A stretch of DNA of 64,000 bases. Source: CAVRUZ01 sp963724495. Lineage in GTDB: Bacteria; Actinomycetota; Actinomycetes; Propionibacteriales; DAIQRJ01. Below are positions 1 to 8,739 of the stretch, one piece after another. The notes below the pieces were generated by a model. The model saw nothing but the letters and a program-made list of their open reading frames with translations, had not been told where the DNA came from and did no database searches. Location of the stretch: assembly GCA_963724495.1 (NCBI GenBank), contig CAVRUZ010000002.1, positions 1,178,001-1,242,000 on the forward strand, in the 5' to 3' direction. The translations under genes and the position numbers were made by a program. Numbering within the stretch: position 1 is the stretch's first letter; every line of letters starts with the position of its first letter.

Positions 1-816
1 ACGCGACTCCGCTCGCCGTCAGCGAGCTCACCCAGCCTGGGCAGCAGCGGGTACCCGCGGCGGCGTTCGAACTCCGCCGGCAGCGCCGGCGTCCAGTCGG
101 CGCCGTACACCTCCATGCTGTCGCAGAAGACCGACCCGACCCGCTCGGGACGGGCCGCGGCGAGCAGCGGTGCGGCCACCTGCTCGATGTGGCAGCGGGC
201 GGCAGCCGCGGAGTAGTGATCGAGCACCGGGCCCTCGGCGCCAACGGCGGCACGCTTGACCTGTTGGCCGGTCGGGCACGACCACGCGGCCAGCAGCTCG
301 CGTCCAGCGGACCCGGCCGGCACGGTGACTGTCCCGTCGACCATCTCCACCGGCCGGGGCAGGCCGTCCGTCACGTCTGGATCGCGAAGATAGGCACCGA
401 CCAGCTCGCCACCGTCAGGCGCCTCGGGACTGATCGTCGCGGTTGCGTCCGTCAGGCTCGTCCGGGTCCAGGTGAGCCGCCTGGCCGCCAGGTCAGGGGT
501 GATGTGCGGGCCGCCGAACGGCCAGCCGCTGCCCAGCGTCAGATCGAACCGCAGGCCAAGATCCTGTGCCCGGCCGGCCGCGAACGACACCGACGGCGAG
601 GAAGGGGTCGGACAGGAACGGCGTGGTGACCTTCGAGAGCGGGTAGACGAAGGCCACCTCGACTCCACCCAGTCCGCCCGCTGCCATCGCCGTCAGCTCG
701 CGGTCGAGCTCCGCGTTCTCGACGTCGGGACCGAACCACCACCAGCGCATCATCGGTCGCGCCGATCCCGGTGGGTCCGCAAAGCCCTTCCTGAGGTCCT
801 CGATCCCCTGATCCAC
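1..816 (-). pseudogene. GH106-like alpha-L-rhamnosidase, N-terminal part, one frameshift, runs off window
   Basis: The N-terminal reading begins at a GTG at 816 and contains RPMMRWWWFGPDVENAEL followed by GGLGGVEVAFVYPL. This is typical of the start of large GH106-type glycosidases that remove L-rhamnose from glycans. After FLSDPFLAV (about position 590) the reading fails, but a second frame continues with SFAAGRAQDLGLRFDLTLGSGWPFGG down to base 1 without a stop. One extra C in the run at 588-591 explains the shift. Only about 270 residues of a protein that normally exceeds 800 are in the window. No signal peptide is evident. It is divergent from the SDR gene next door, which could share its promoter region. 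Whether the shift is real or a sequence error cannot be decided here; errors of this type are common across the window. Confidence 0.6.
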
Positions 817-845
817 GCGGGGCAGTCTGCCGGTGCCGCCTGCGG

Positions 846-1688
846 GTGCCGATGGCAGGCTGCCGTCATGCCCGAACAGGACTCGACAGTGCCGACGGAG
901 TCGATCCAGGAACGGGCGTGGCCGTGGTGACCGGGGGCGCGAGCGGCATCGGGGCGGCCTGCGCGCAGCGGTTGCGCGCCGACCACGAGCACGTGCTGAT
1001 CCTCGACCGCACCCCACCACTCGACGCAGAACCGGACTCGGCGGAGGCATCCGGCCTGGTCGGCCGCGGTTCGGTCCAGCACGTGCACGCCGACGTGACC
1101 GATCCAGAGAGCCTGGCTGCGGCGGCCGGCATCGCGGAGGAGCACGGTCGGGTACGGACGCTCGTGTGCGCCGCGGGTGTCCAGGGCTACGGCACGGTCA
1201 CCGGAACCGAACCCGAGGAGTTCGACCGAGTCATCGGGATCAACCTGCGTGGCGTCTTCCTGAGCTGTCGCGCGCTTGTGCCGGTGATGTCACCACCGGC
1301 GGCGATCGTGGTGGTCTCGTCGGTGCAGGCTCATGCGGCCCAGACCGGAGTCGTGGCCTACGCCGCGAGCAAGGGCGGCCTGGTGGCGATGGTGCGGGCG
1401 ATGGCGGTCGACCTCGCCGGCGCTGGCATCCGGGTCAACGCGGTGTGCCCGGGATCGGTCGACACGCCGATGCTCCGGGCATCGGCCGCCGGCCTGGCCG
1501 ACGACGGCGACACCGACCGGGTGGTCGCCGAGTGGGGTCGATCGCACCCGATCGGGCGGGTCGCGCTCCCAGCCGAGGTCGCCGAGGTGGTCGCCTTCCT
1601 GGCCGACCCGGCTGCATCATTCGTGACCGGCGAGGACATCAAGGTCGACGGCGGGCTGATGGCCCAGATCCCCGTCCGGTTGGACTGA
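846..1688 (+). CDS. SDR family NAD(P)-dependent oxidoreductase
   Basis: Classical short-chain dehydrogenase. The nucleotide-binding TGGASGIG lies at residues 29-36, CAAG replaces the usual NNAG at 108-111, the catalytic Ser is in VVSS near 158, YAASK is at 172-176 and the CPGSVDTPM loop follows at about 201. The fold end VTGEDIKVDGGL is the normal C-terminus. It probably oxidises or reduces a sugar or small alcohol in the cytoplasm; the substrate is unknown. The neighbouring divergent rhamnosidase-like gene suggests sugar catabolism, but only by proximity. The start is uncertain: GTG 846 and ATG 852 give an unusual 25-residue leader, while GTG 918 sits right before VAVVTGG and matches family length better. 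Its 3' end abuts a convergent phosphotransferase gene. Confidence 0.85.
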   Translation: MPMAGCRHARTGLDSADGVDPGTGVAVVTGGASGIGAACAQRLRADHEHVLILDRTPPLDAEPDSAEASGLVGRGSVQHVHADVTDPESLAAAAGIAEEHGRVRTLVCAAGVQGYGTVTGTEPEEFDRVIGINLRGVFLSCRALVPVMSPPAAIVVVSSVQAHAAQTGVVAYAASKGGLVAMVRAMAVDLAGAGIRVNAVCPGSVDTPMLRASAAGLADDGDTDRVVAEWGRSHPIGRVALPAEVAEVVAFLADPAASFVTGEDIKVDGGLMAQIPVRLD

Positions 1689-1689
1689 G

Positions 1690-2643
1690 TCAGGGATCGG
1701 GCCGCGACGCAGCCAGCGTGCCGGTGCGTGCGGTCTCCGCCACCAGCGCCACCGCCCGGCGGGTGATCGGGTTGGGCGTGACCTGGTCTCGCAGGGTCAG
1801 GTCGAACAGCGACAGGAGGTCCAGGGCGCGAGCGACGCGCAGGGGATCGGAAGGCAGCGCCGGCGCCGCGTCGAAGAACCTGGCGGCGAAGGCAGCCTCG
1901 AAGTCGGAGTGATCGGGAAAGCGCAGCAGGTTCCCAGCGTCGGTGAGCGGCGACCCGGCGTGGGTGTACTCCCAGTCGACCAGCCCGGTGACCCTGCCAC
2001 TGACGGGGTCGACCAGCAGGTTCTTGGGGTTGAGGTCGGAGTGCACCAGGCAGGCACGACCCGAGGACCCGATCAGGTCCTCCGCCTCGATGGCCACCCG
2101 CCGCAGGTTGTCGCGGTGCGACGACGGCAGCGTCTCGCCGAAGGCGCTCGCGAGCAGCTGCTCGGTCGTCGTGGTCAGTCCGAACTCGCCGGCGAACGGT
2201 TCGACGCGCAACTCCAGCCCGTGCAGCCACCCTCCGACGGGAAACGGAATGCCCGCGAGCAGGACCGCGACGTCGGCGACGGCTGTGCCCAGTCTGGTGC
2301 TCGTCTCGGCATCGGCCTCCGCCAGCACCGTGTCCAGCCGCAGGCCGGGAAGTCGCTCGAACAGCAGGAACGGCGGCATCGGTGCCGGTGGGTTGAGGCG
2401 GACGTCGAGCACCCGGGGCACCGGCAGCAGGCCGGCGACGAGGCGGTGCACGCCGGCGAGCACAGCGGCCCGGCTGGGGTCGCGCGCGCAGACCCGGAGC
2501 ACACCCTGTTCTCCCGCGCCCAGGTCGACACCGAAGGTCTCGCCGGAGTAACCACCGGTGAGCGGCTCCAGCCGCAGGCCAAGCGCCTGCTCGGCGGCCG
2601 CGAGCACGCTCGGCCGGTCGTGGGGAGGCAGGGGCGCAGTCAC
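1690..2643 (-). CDS. APH-family phosphotransferase (aminoglycoside phosphotransferase fold)
   Basis: A 317-residue protein with the protein-kinase-like APH fold. The N-terminal lobe holds a glycine-rich LTGGYSGETFGV near 28-39, the catalytic loop is HSDLNPKNLL at 201-210, and the metal-binding segment is LVDWEYTHAGSPLTD at 221-235. Members phosphorylate small molecules such as choline, homoserine, sugars or antibiotics; nothing here fixes the substrate, and resistance should not be assumed. The GTG start at 2643 overlaps the stop of the upstream M18 peptidase gene in a GTGA arrangement, so the two are probably translated together. That places it as the last gene of a polA-peptidase-phosphotransferase run. 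Confidence 0.8.
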   Translation of the reverse strand: MTAPLPPHDRPSVLAAAEQALGLRLEPLTGGYSGETFGVDLGAGEQGVLRVCARDPSRAAVLAGVHRLVAGLLPVPRVLDVRLNPPAPMPPFLLFERLPGLRLDTVLAEADAETSTRLGTAVADVAVLLAGIPFPVGGWLHGLELRVEPFAGEFGLTTTTEQLLASAFGETLPSSHRDNLRRVAIEAEDLIGSSGRACLVHSDLNPKNLLVDPVSGRVTGLVDWEYTHAGSPLTDAGNLLRFPDHSDFEAAFAARFFDAAPALPSDPLRVARALDLLSLFDLTLRDQVTPNPITRRAVALVAETARTGTLAASRPDP

Positions 2644-3963
2644 CCGGCCGGCGACAGGAACGCCGTCAGCGCCAGGGCAAGCAGGTGCGGGTCGTGGGCG
2701 CTCATCAGTTCCCGCGACGAGTGCATCGCCAGTTGCGGCGCCCCGACGTCGACGGTGGTGACGCCGAGACCGCTCGCCGTGATCGGCCCGATCGTCGAAC
2801 CGCAGGGCAGATCCGCCCGGTGGACGTAACGCTGGAGGGGCACCCCGGCCTCCTCACAGGCCAGCGGCGAACAGCGCCGCCCCACGACCGTCGGTGGCGT
2901 AGCGAAGGTTGTGGTTCACCTTCAGGACCGGACCTGCCCCGGGGAAGATCCAGTGGTTCGGCTCGTGCCGGTCGGGATGGTTCGGGTGCGTGGCGTGCGC
3001 CATGTCCGACGACGCGCATGCCGAACCGGCCAGCATCCGCAGGAAGCCTTCGCGGTCGCGGCCACCGGCCAAGGCGACCCGCTCCAGCACCTGGATCAGC
3101 CAGGTCGACGCGGCGCCCCGGTCCGACGAGCTGCCCACCTCCTCGTGGTCGAACAGCACCAGCACCATCACCTGGTCGGACCCCGAGCCGGCCGCGTCGA
3201 TCAGCGCGCGCACACCGGCATGGCTCGAGCACAGATTGTCCAGGCGCGGCGCACTCACCATGTCGCCGTCGATGCCGATCCGGCTGCTGGCGCCGATGGC
3301 GTGTGTCATCAGGTCGAAGCCGAGGACGTCGTCGGACTGCACACCGAGCCGGTCGGCGACGAACGAAAGGAACTGTCCCGCCTCCGGCGGTGAGCCGGTC
3401 CCCCACACCGGGTTCAGGTGCCGCTGCGGATCCGGTCGCAGGCCGGACGTCACCGACTCCCGGTCGAGGTGGATCGCCAGGTGCGGCACGCGCAGGATCG
3501 GCTCGTCGATCAGCAACAGGTGCTCGGTGATGCCGCTTCGTGCGCGGCAGACCACTCGTCCCGAGAGGCCGAGGTCGCGGTCCAGCCAGCTGGTGAGCAG
3601 CGGGCTGCCGTAGGGATTCGCGAGCACCTGCCGCCAACCCGCGGTACCGGAGTCCGGCTGCTCCTTGATCCGCAGGTTGGGGCTGTCGGTGTGCGCCCCC
3701 ACGATGCGGAACCCGGCGCCGGGAGCGATCTTGCGCGGGCTCACGAACGCAATGAGCGAGCCGCCACGGCGGACGAAGGCCGACCCGGTCTTCGCCGGCC
3801 AGTCGGCGGTGGTGTCGAGCTCGGTGAACCCGGCGGCCGTCAGCCGGTCGGCCGCCGTCGCCACGGCGTGGAACGGCGACGGTGACGCGTCGATGAACGC
3901 GCAGAGGTCGTCGGCGAAGTCCAGGGCCTCCTGGGCTTCGTCGGCGTCGGACCGCTTCGGCAC
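2640..3963 (-). CDS. M18 family aminopeptidase (one frameshift near 2861)
   Basis: Cytoplasmic dizinc aminopeptidase of the aspartyl aminopeptidase (M18) family, about 440 residues when repaired. Zinc ligands and catalytic residues are recognisable: VGAHTDSPNLRIK at 88-100, DNLCSSHAG, LFDHEEVGSSSDRGAAS around 265 and SDMAHATHPN. The frame ends prematurely after RGAALFAAGL. A second frame continues from LACEEAGVPLQRYVHRADLPCG to AMHSSRELMSAHD, which supplies the last metal-binding histidine and the normal C-terminus. Removing one G/C from the aggccagcgg run at 2859-2864 joins them as FAAACEEAG. Because the tail is perfectly conserved, an indel error is more likely than real loss. GTG start; 40 nt downstream of polA; stop overlaps the start of the phosphotransferase gene. 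Confidence 0.85.
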
Positions 3964-4003
3964 TGCCTCGCCTCCCTGTTCCTGTCGGGCTGCCGGGACT
4001 CGC

Positions 4004-6734
4004 CTAGTGCGCCGCGTCCTGCCAGCTCCGGCCGACTCCCACCGAGACCTCCAGCGGAACGGTCAGTTCCGCCGCAGAGCCCATCTCCGCGCGCAGCAGG
4101 GCAGCGATCTGGTCGCTCTCGCCGGGAGCGACCTCGAGCACGAGCTCGTCGTGCACCTGCAGGAGCATCCGCGACTTCAGTCCCCGGTCGGTGACCGCCC
4201 GGTCGAGCCCGATCATCGCGACCTTGATGATGTCGGCGGCCGAGCCCTGGATGGGGGCGTTGAGCGCCATCCGCTCGGCCATCTCGCGCCGCTGCCGGTT
4301 GTCGGAGTTGAGGTCGGGCAGGTAGCGCCGGCGACCGAAGAGCGTCTCGGTGTACCCGGTGCGACGAGCCTCGGCCACGACGCCGTGCAGGTAGTCGCGG
4401 ACCTTGCCGAACCGGCCGAAGTACTCCTCCATCAGCTCGCGGGCCTCGGAGGTCTCGATGCCGAGCTGCTGCGACAGGCCGAAGGCCGACAGCCCGTAGG
4501 CAAGCCCGTAGTTCATCGCCTTGATCTGCGAGCGCATGGCCACGTTGACCTCGGCCGCCGGGACGCCGAACACCCGCGACGCGGTCACGTTGTGGAAGTC
4601 CTCGCCGGACTTGAAGGCGGCGATCAGCTCGTCGTCGCCGGACAGGTGCGCCATGATCCGCATCTCGATCTGGCTGTAGTCGGCCGTCATCAGCGTCTCG
4701 CCGGCCGGGCCGACGATGAACGCCTCGCGGATGCGCCGCCCCTCCTCGGTCCGGATCGGGATGTTCTGCAGGTTCGGATCGGTCGACGACAGCCGCCCGG
4801 TGGCGGCGATCGTCTGCTGGTACGTGCAGTGGATCCGGCCGTCGTCGGTGATCGTCTTCTGCAGTCCCTCGACGGTGACCCGCAGGCGGGTGGCGTCGCG
4901 ATGTTCCAGCAGATGCTGAAGGAACGGGTGCTCTGTCTGCAGGTACAGCGCGGTGAGCGCGTCCGCGTCGGTGGTGTACCCGCTCTTGGTACGCCGGGTC
5001 TTGGGCATCCGGAGTTCCTCGAACAGCACCACCTGCAGCTGCTTGGGCGAGCCCAGGTTGATCTCCCGGCCCAGAACGGAGAACGCCGCCGATGCCGCGG
5101 TGTTCATCCGGGTGGCGAAGCGCGATTCCAGCTCGCCGAGGAGCGGCTCGTCGACGGCGATGCCGGCCTGTTCCATCCGCAGCAGCACGCCGACCAGGGG
5201 CAGTTCGATCTCGCCGAGGAGCGCACTACCGCCGCGCTCGGCCAGGTCGGCCTCGATGGCGTCGGCCAGGTCGAGCGTCGCCCGTGCCTTCACCATCGCC
5301 ACCCCGGACTCGGCTTGCCCCATCCCCTCGAGCGTCGGCTGCTCGCCGGCGGTGTCGTCGCGGAGCTCGCGGCGCAGGTAGCGCAGGGCGAGGTCGGCGA
5401 GGTCGTAGGTCCGCTGGTCTGGGTGGGCGAGGTAGGCCGAGAGCCCGGTGTCCGCGGCCAACGGCGACAGCGGCCACCCCCGCGCCGCAAGGGCGAGCAT
5501 CGGGCCCTTCGCGGCGTGCAGCACCTTCGGAACCTCTGGATCGGCCAGGACGGCAGCCACCGCGGCCTCGTCCTCGGGTGTCAGCGTGCTGACATCGACG
5601 TAGCAGGCCGCCGCTGACGTGCCGGCTGCGAACGCGAGCCCGTAGACGTCGCCGGTACCCGATCCCCACCGGCCGTCGACCAGCACGGAGAGCCGGGTGC
5701 CCGCTGGCACGTGCTCGGCGATCCACTGAGGCAGGCTCCCGGGCTCGAGCTGCGCACCCGCGACGTCGAAACCCGACTCGGCTTCGGGCTGGGCCGACTC
5801 CAGGGTCTCGAACAGCCGGTCGCGCAGGACACGGAACTCCAGCGCGTCGAAGACCTGATGAACCGCGGAGCGGTCCCAACTCCTGGCGGCGAGGTCGTCG
5901 GCGCTGACCGACAGCTCAAGGTCACCGACCAGCTGGTTGAGCTGCCGGTTGACCACCACTTGCGCCAGGTTCTCCCGCAGCGCCTCGCCGGCCTTGCCCT
6001 TGATCTCGCCGGCCGCGTCGACCACACCCTGCAGGCCGCCGTACTGGGCCAGCCACTTCGCCGCGGTCTTCGGGCCGACGCCGGGCACCCCGGGCAGGTT
6101 GTCCGACGACTCCCCCACCAGCGCGGCCAGGTCGGAATAGGAGGCAGGTGTTACGCCATAGCGCTCCTGCACCTCTGCCGGGGTGATCCGGGCGAGGTCG
6201 GAGACGCCCTTGCGCGGATACAGCACCGTGACCGACTCGTCCACGAGCTGGAAGGCATCCCGGTCGCCCGAGCAGATCAGCACGTCGAGACCGGCGCGGG
6301 TGGCCATCTTGGTGATGGTCGCGATCACGTCGTCGGCCTCGAAGCCGGGCTGCTCGTAGACCGGCACCTGGAGCGCGTCCAGGACGTCGCGGATGAGCGA
6401 GAGCTGGGGGCCGAACTCGGCCGGGCTCTTGCTGCGGTTGGCCTTGTACTCCGCGTACTGCTCCGACCGGAAGGTCTGCCGGGACACGTCGAAGGCGACC
6501 GCGATGTGGGTGGGGTGCTCGTCGCGCATGACGTTGATGAGCATGGAGGTGAAGCCGAACACCGCGTTGGTGTGCTGTCCGGTCTTCGTCGAGAAGTTCT
6601 CCACCGGCAGCGCGAAGAAGGCCCGGTAGGCCAGCGAGTGACCGTCGAGCAAGCAGCAACTTGCCGCGAACCTTGCCCTCACCCTCAGGGCCGGCGAGGA
6701 CCTCGCCTTCAGCCAGGGTGTCGCTCTCGGTCAT
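4004..6734 (-). CDS. polA: DNA polymerase I (one frameshift near 6650)
   Basis: Fills gaps and removes RNA primers and damaged DNA. Repaired length is about 910 residues, the usual actinobacterial size. An N-terminal 5'-3' exonuclease domain (residues about 20-310; FEADDVIATI and VGPKTAAKW) is followed by a degenerate 3'-5' exonuclease-like domain (about 320-500) and the polymerase domain with motif A DYSQIEMRIMAHLSGD and motif C VHDELVLEV. The exonuclease-like domain lacks an evident DxE metal pair, so proofreading is probably absent, as in mycobacterial PolA. The true start is the ATG at 6734 (MTESDTLAEGE); that frame runs to GKLLL, and the LDGHSLAYRAFFALP frame takes over after one extra base at about 6650. 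Clear essential-type gene, so the shift is presumed to be an error. Confidence 0.93.
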
Positions 6735-6862
6735 GGTGGAGCCATCAGTCACGATGTCACTTTCTACGGGAGGCCGTGCGGGGCAGCGCAGTCCATAAAT
6801 GCGGCAACCCACGCGATGCTAGTGCCGACCGCTGACAGCCACGCCGGTCCATCCAGCTCCCC

Positions 6863-7276
6863 GTGAGCGAGACTCGCGCCATGACGAGTGCACCTCTGCC
6901 CAGCGCCCCCCTGCACGAGCGCCTGGGGATCAGGATCGAAGCGATGAGCGCCGACGAGGTGACCGGCTCGATGCCGGTGGCCGGCAACACCCAGCCGTTC
7001 GGAGCCCTGCACGGCGGCGCGACCGCCGCGCTGGCCGAGGGACTCGCCTCCATCGCCGCCAACCTGCACGCTGCGGCCGCCGACCTCGTCGCGGTGGGGC
7101 TCGACCTCAACATCACCCACCACCGGTCGGTCCGGGCCGGCGACGTGCACGGCGTCGCGACCGCGATCCAGCGCGGCCGGACGATCGCGAGCTATGGCAT
7201 CCGGATCAGCGACGACGCCGGCCGGATCGTGTCCACCGCCCGGCTGACCTGCGCCCTCGTGCAGCCTGCCCCCTGA
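6863..7276 (+). CDS. PaaI-type hotdog-fold thioesterase
   Basis: A 131-137 residue single-domain hotdog protein. The signature is the PFGALHGGATAALAEGLASI helix at about 51-70, followed by VGLDLNITHHRSVRAGDV and a terminal strand ending in CALV. Enzymes of this family hydrolyse acyl-CoA thioesters such as phenylacetyl-CoA derivatives or the menaquinone intermediate 1,4-dihydroxy-2-naphthoyl-CoA. The substrate cannot be read from sequence. GTG 6863 or ATG 6881 may be the start; the ATG gives a length closer to the family norm. It is divergent from polA with 128 nt between them and convergent with pdtaR. A thioesterase in this polA-pdtaR neighbourhood is a recurring actinobacterial arrangement, from memory. 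Confidence 0.85.
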   Translation: MSETRAMTSAPLPSAPLHERLGIRIEAMSADEVTGSMPVAGNTQPFGALHGGATAALAEGLASIAANLHAAAADLVAVGLDLNITHHRSVRAGDVHGVATAIQRGRTIASYGIRISDDAGRIVSTARLTCALVQPAP

Positions 7277-7306
7277 CAACGGCCCGCTCGGCGCGCGTGT
7301 GGGCGC

Positions 7307-7921
7307 CTACTTCTCGGCGATCACCATCTCCGCGACCCGGCGCATCGGGACGCGCATGTCCATCGCGGTCTTCTGGATCCAGCGGAACGCCCCGGGCTCG
7401 TCCAGGCGATAGCGCGTCTGCAGCAGCGACTTGGCGCGCTCGATGACCTTCCGGCTCTCCAGCCGGTCGCTGAGGTCGGCCACCTCGGCGCGCAGCGACA
7501 CGATCTGTTCGTGCCGGGCAAGCGCGACCTCGATCGCCGGCACCAGGTCGTCGGCCGTGAACGGCTTCACCAGGTAGGCCATCGCGCCCGCATCCTGGGC
7601 CCGCTGCACGAGTTCGCGCTGGCTGAAGGCCGTGAGCATGACGACGGCGCTCGCGGTCTGTTCGCCGATCTTCTCCGCTGCGCTGATGCCGTCGAGGGCC
7701 GGCATCTTCACGTCGAGGACGGTCACGTCCGGTTGCAGCTCGGCAGCCAGCCGTACGGCCTCCTCGCCGTCCTTGGCCTGGCCGACCACGGTGTAGCCGA
7801 GTTCGGTGAGCATCTCGGCGAGATCCATCCGGACCAGGGTCTCGTCCTCGGCGATCAGGACGCGACGGTCGGTGCTGGGCGGCGCGGTCTCCGGATCGGG
7901 GACGGGCAGGGCGTCGGTCAC
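7307..7921 (-). CDS. pdtaR: ANTAR-domain response regulator PdtaR
   Basis: A 204-residue RNA-binding antitermination regulator. The receiver domain begins RRVLIAEDETLVRMDLAEM, the phosphoacceptor Asp is in VTVLDVKMPALDG, and the conserved Lys is in YLVKPF. A short coiled coil (ALARHEQIVSLRAEVADLSDRLE) links to a C-terminal ANTAR domain with VIERAKSLLQTRY and the conserved RWIQKTAMDMRVPM region. In mycobacteria the homologue is phosphorylated by PdtaS and binds paired hairpins in target mRNAs. No cognate kinase gene is nearby, as usual for this orphan-located regulator. The start is set at GTG 7921, giving a 205-codon protein as in M. tuberculosis; the longer in-frame extension upstream lacks conservation and overlaps likely promoter sequence. 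Confidence 0.92.
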   Translation of the reverse strand: MTDALPVPDPETAPPSTDRRVLIAEDETLVRMDLAEMLTELGYTVVGQAKDGEEAVRLAAELQPDVTVLDVKMPALDGISAAEKIGEQTASAVVMLTAFSQRELVQRAQDAGAMAYLVKPFTADDLVPAIEVALARHEQIVSLRAEVADLSDRLESRKVIERAKSLLQTRYRLDEPGAFRWIQKTAMDMRVPMRRVAEMVIAEK

Positions 7922-8035
7922 ACGCCGAGGATAGTGCCGCCGACGGACCGTCACCCGAGGCGTTCGTGCGTCAGCCCCGCTACGGACCGGCAGGTCTCGG
8001 GCGCCGTTACCATGTGCGTCGCGCATGCCCGTGTG

Positions 8036-8111
8036 GCCCCGGTACCCCAACGGTAGAGGGAGCGGTCTCAAACACCGTCCAGTGTGAGTTCGAATCTCAC
8101 CCGGGGCACCA
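8036..8111 (+). tRNA. tRNA with anticodon CAA (Leu by anticodon), class I architecture, CCA encoded
   Basis: Cloverleaf read by eye: acceptor GCCCCGG (8036-8042) pairs with CCGGGGC (8101-8107), followed by discriminator A and encoded CCA. The D arm is CCC/GGG with loop CAACGGTAGA. The anticodon stem is GCGGT/ACCGT (one G-U pair) with loop CTCAAAC, placing anticodon CAA at 8069-8071. The T arm is GTGAG-TTCGAAT-CTCAC. CAA decodes the leucine codon UUG, but the variable region is only five bases (CCAGT). Ordinary tRNA-Leu is class II with a long variable arm. The identity is therefore provisional; the fold itself is convincing. Confidence 0.85.
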
Positions 8112-8188
8112 GCACAGGGAGCGGTAATTCGAACTCACCCCCAAACAAGCAACTGTGAGTTCGAATCTCACCCGGGGCACCAGCACAG
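8083..8188 (+). repeat. Direct repeat of tRNA 3' half (35 bp, two identical copies 71 bp apart)
   Basis: Bases 8083-8117 (T arm, 3' acceptor strand, CCA and agcacag) are repeated without mismatch at 8154-8188. Between them lies a second echo: gggagcggt occurs at 8058-8066 inside the tRNA and again at 8117-8125, and a caaac string recurs near 8142. The 71-bp unit looks like a decayed tandem copy of the tRNA; a scar of site-specific integration and excision at the tRNA 3' end is the alternative. The second copy cannot form a full cloverleaf because its 5' acceptor strand is missing. No integrase is in the window. Confidence 0.85.
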
Positions 8189-8209
8189 CCGGCGGCTAGC
8201 GTGCGCGCC

Positions 8210-8653
8210 ATGGCTCGCGTACTGGTGACCGGAATGTCGGGCGTGGGCAAGAGCACCGTGCTCGACGAGCTCCGATCGCGAGGTCACGTCGCGATCGACA
8301 CCGACGACCCGGGTTGGGAGCTGCCCGACGGCACCTGGGACGAGTCGGCCATGGCCCGGCTCCTTGACCGCCATCCCGACGTCGTCGTCTCCGGAACAGT
8401 CGAGAACCAGGGCCGGTTCTACGACCGCTTCGACCACGTCGTCCTTCTCAGCGCCCCCGTTGACGTTCTGCTCGAGCGCGTCCGCACGCGTACCAGCAAC
8501 TCCTACGGCAAGACAGCCCAGCAGCGCGCCGAGATCGTGGAGTACGTCGAGACCGTCGAGCCACTGCTGCGGAGTGGCGCGACCCTCGAACTCGACGGCC
8601 GGCGACCCGTGGCGGAACTCACCGCAACCGTCGAATCCCTGCTGAACTCCTGA
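8210..8653 (+). CDS. Small P-loop kinase/AAA-type ATPase (shikimate/adenylate-kinase-like)
   Basis: A 147-residue protein with a Walker A motif GMSGVGKST at residues 8-16 at the very N-terminus, a conserved DTDDPGW turn near 33 and VVVSGTVENQGRFYDRFDHVVLLSAPVDVLLERV as the hydrophobic Walker-B-like strand plus lid region. R-rich RTRTSNSYGKTAQQRAEI follows. The size and order match the small nucleotide/shikimate-kinase fold; the substrate is not known. The ATG at 8210 is preferred over GTG 8201 because it places the P-loop normally. It starts 22 bp after the duplicated tRNA fragment and stands alone; the MarR gene follows after about 60-85 nt with its own regulatory palindrome. Confidence 0.7.
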   Translation: MARVLVTGMSGVGKSTVLDELRSRGHVAIDTDDPGWELPDGTWDESAMARLLDRHPDVVVSGTVENQGRFYDRFDHVVLLSAPVDVLLERVRTRTSNSYGKTAQQRAEIVEYVETVEPLLRSGATLELDGRRPVAELTATVESLLNS

Positions 8654-8677
8654 CCCACAAGGCCGCTCGCCGCTGGA

Positions 8678-8690
8678 TTTGCTTAGCAAA
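8678..8690. promoter_or_regulatory. Palindrome TTTGCTTAGCAAA, candidate MarR operator
   Basis: A perfect 6-bp inverted repeat around a central T lies in the short AT-rich island upstream of the MarR-MFS pair, with ttagcaaaggtaatgagctagtctaac immediately downstream containing a TAGTCT-like -10. MarR dimers bind such palindromes and usually repress their own operon. The binding itself is inferred from position and symmetry. Confidence 0.55.
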
Positions 8691-8739
8691 GGTAATGAGC
8701 TAGTCTAACGACATGAGTATGCGACAGGGGGTAGCAACG

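Noticed and set aside
1690..2643. Aminoglycoside resistance gene
   Set aside because: The APH fold is present but the family is broad. The neighbours are housekeeping genes and there is no mobile context.
3665..5617. A 650-codon plus-strand frame opposite polA and the M18 peptidase
   Set aside because: It crosses two unrelated minus-strand genes and has shadow-type composition.
5922..6812. Separate gene overlapping the 5' end of polA
   Set aside because: Only its first 28 or so codons after ATG 6734 are polA-like; the rest is the wrong-frame continuation after the shift near 6650.
8083..8188. Active integrative element or prophage at the tRNA
   Set aside because: The repeats are only 71 bp apart and no integrase, excisionase or phage gene lies in the window. 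A scar or tandem decay is all that can be claimed.
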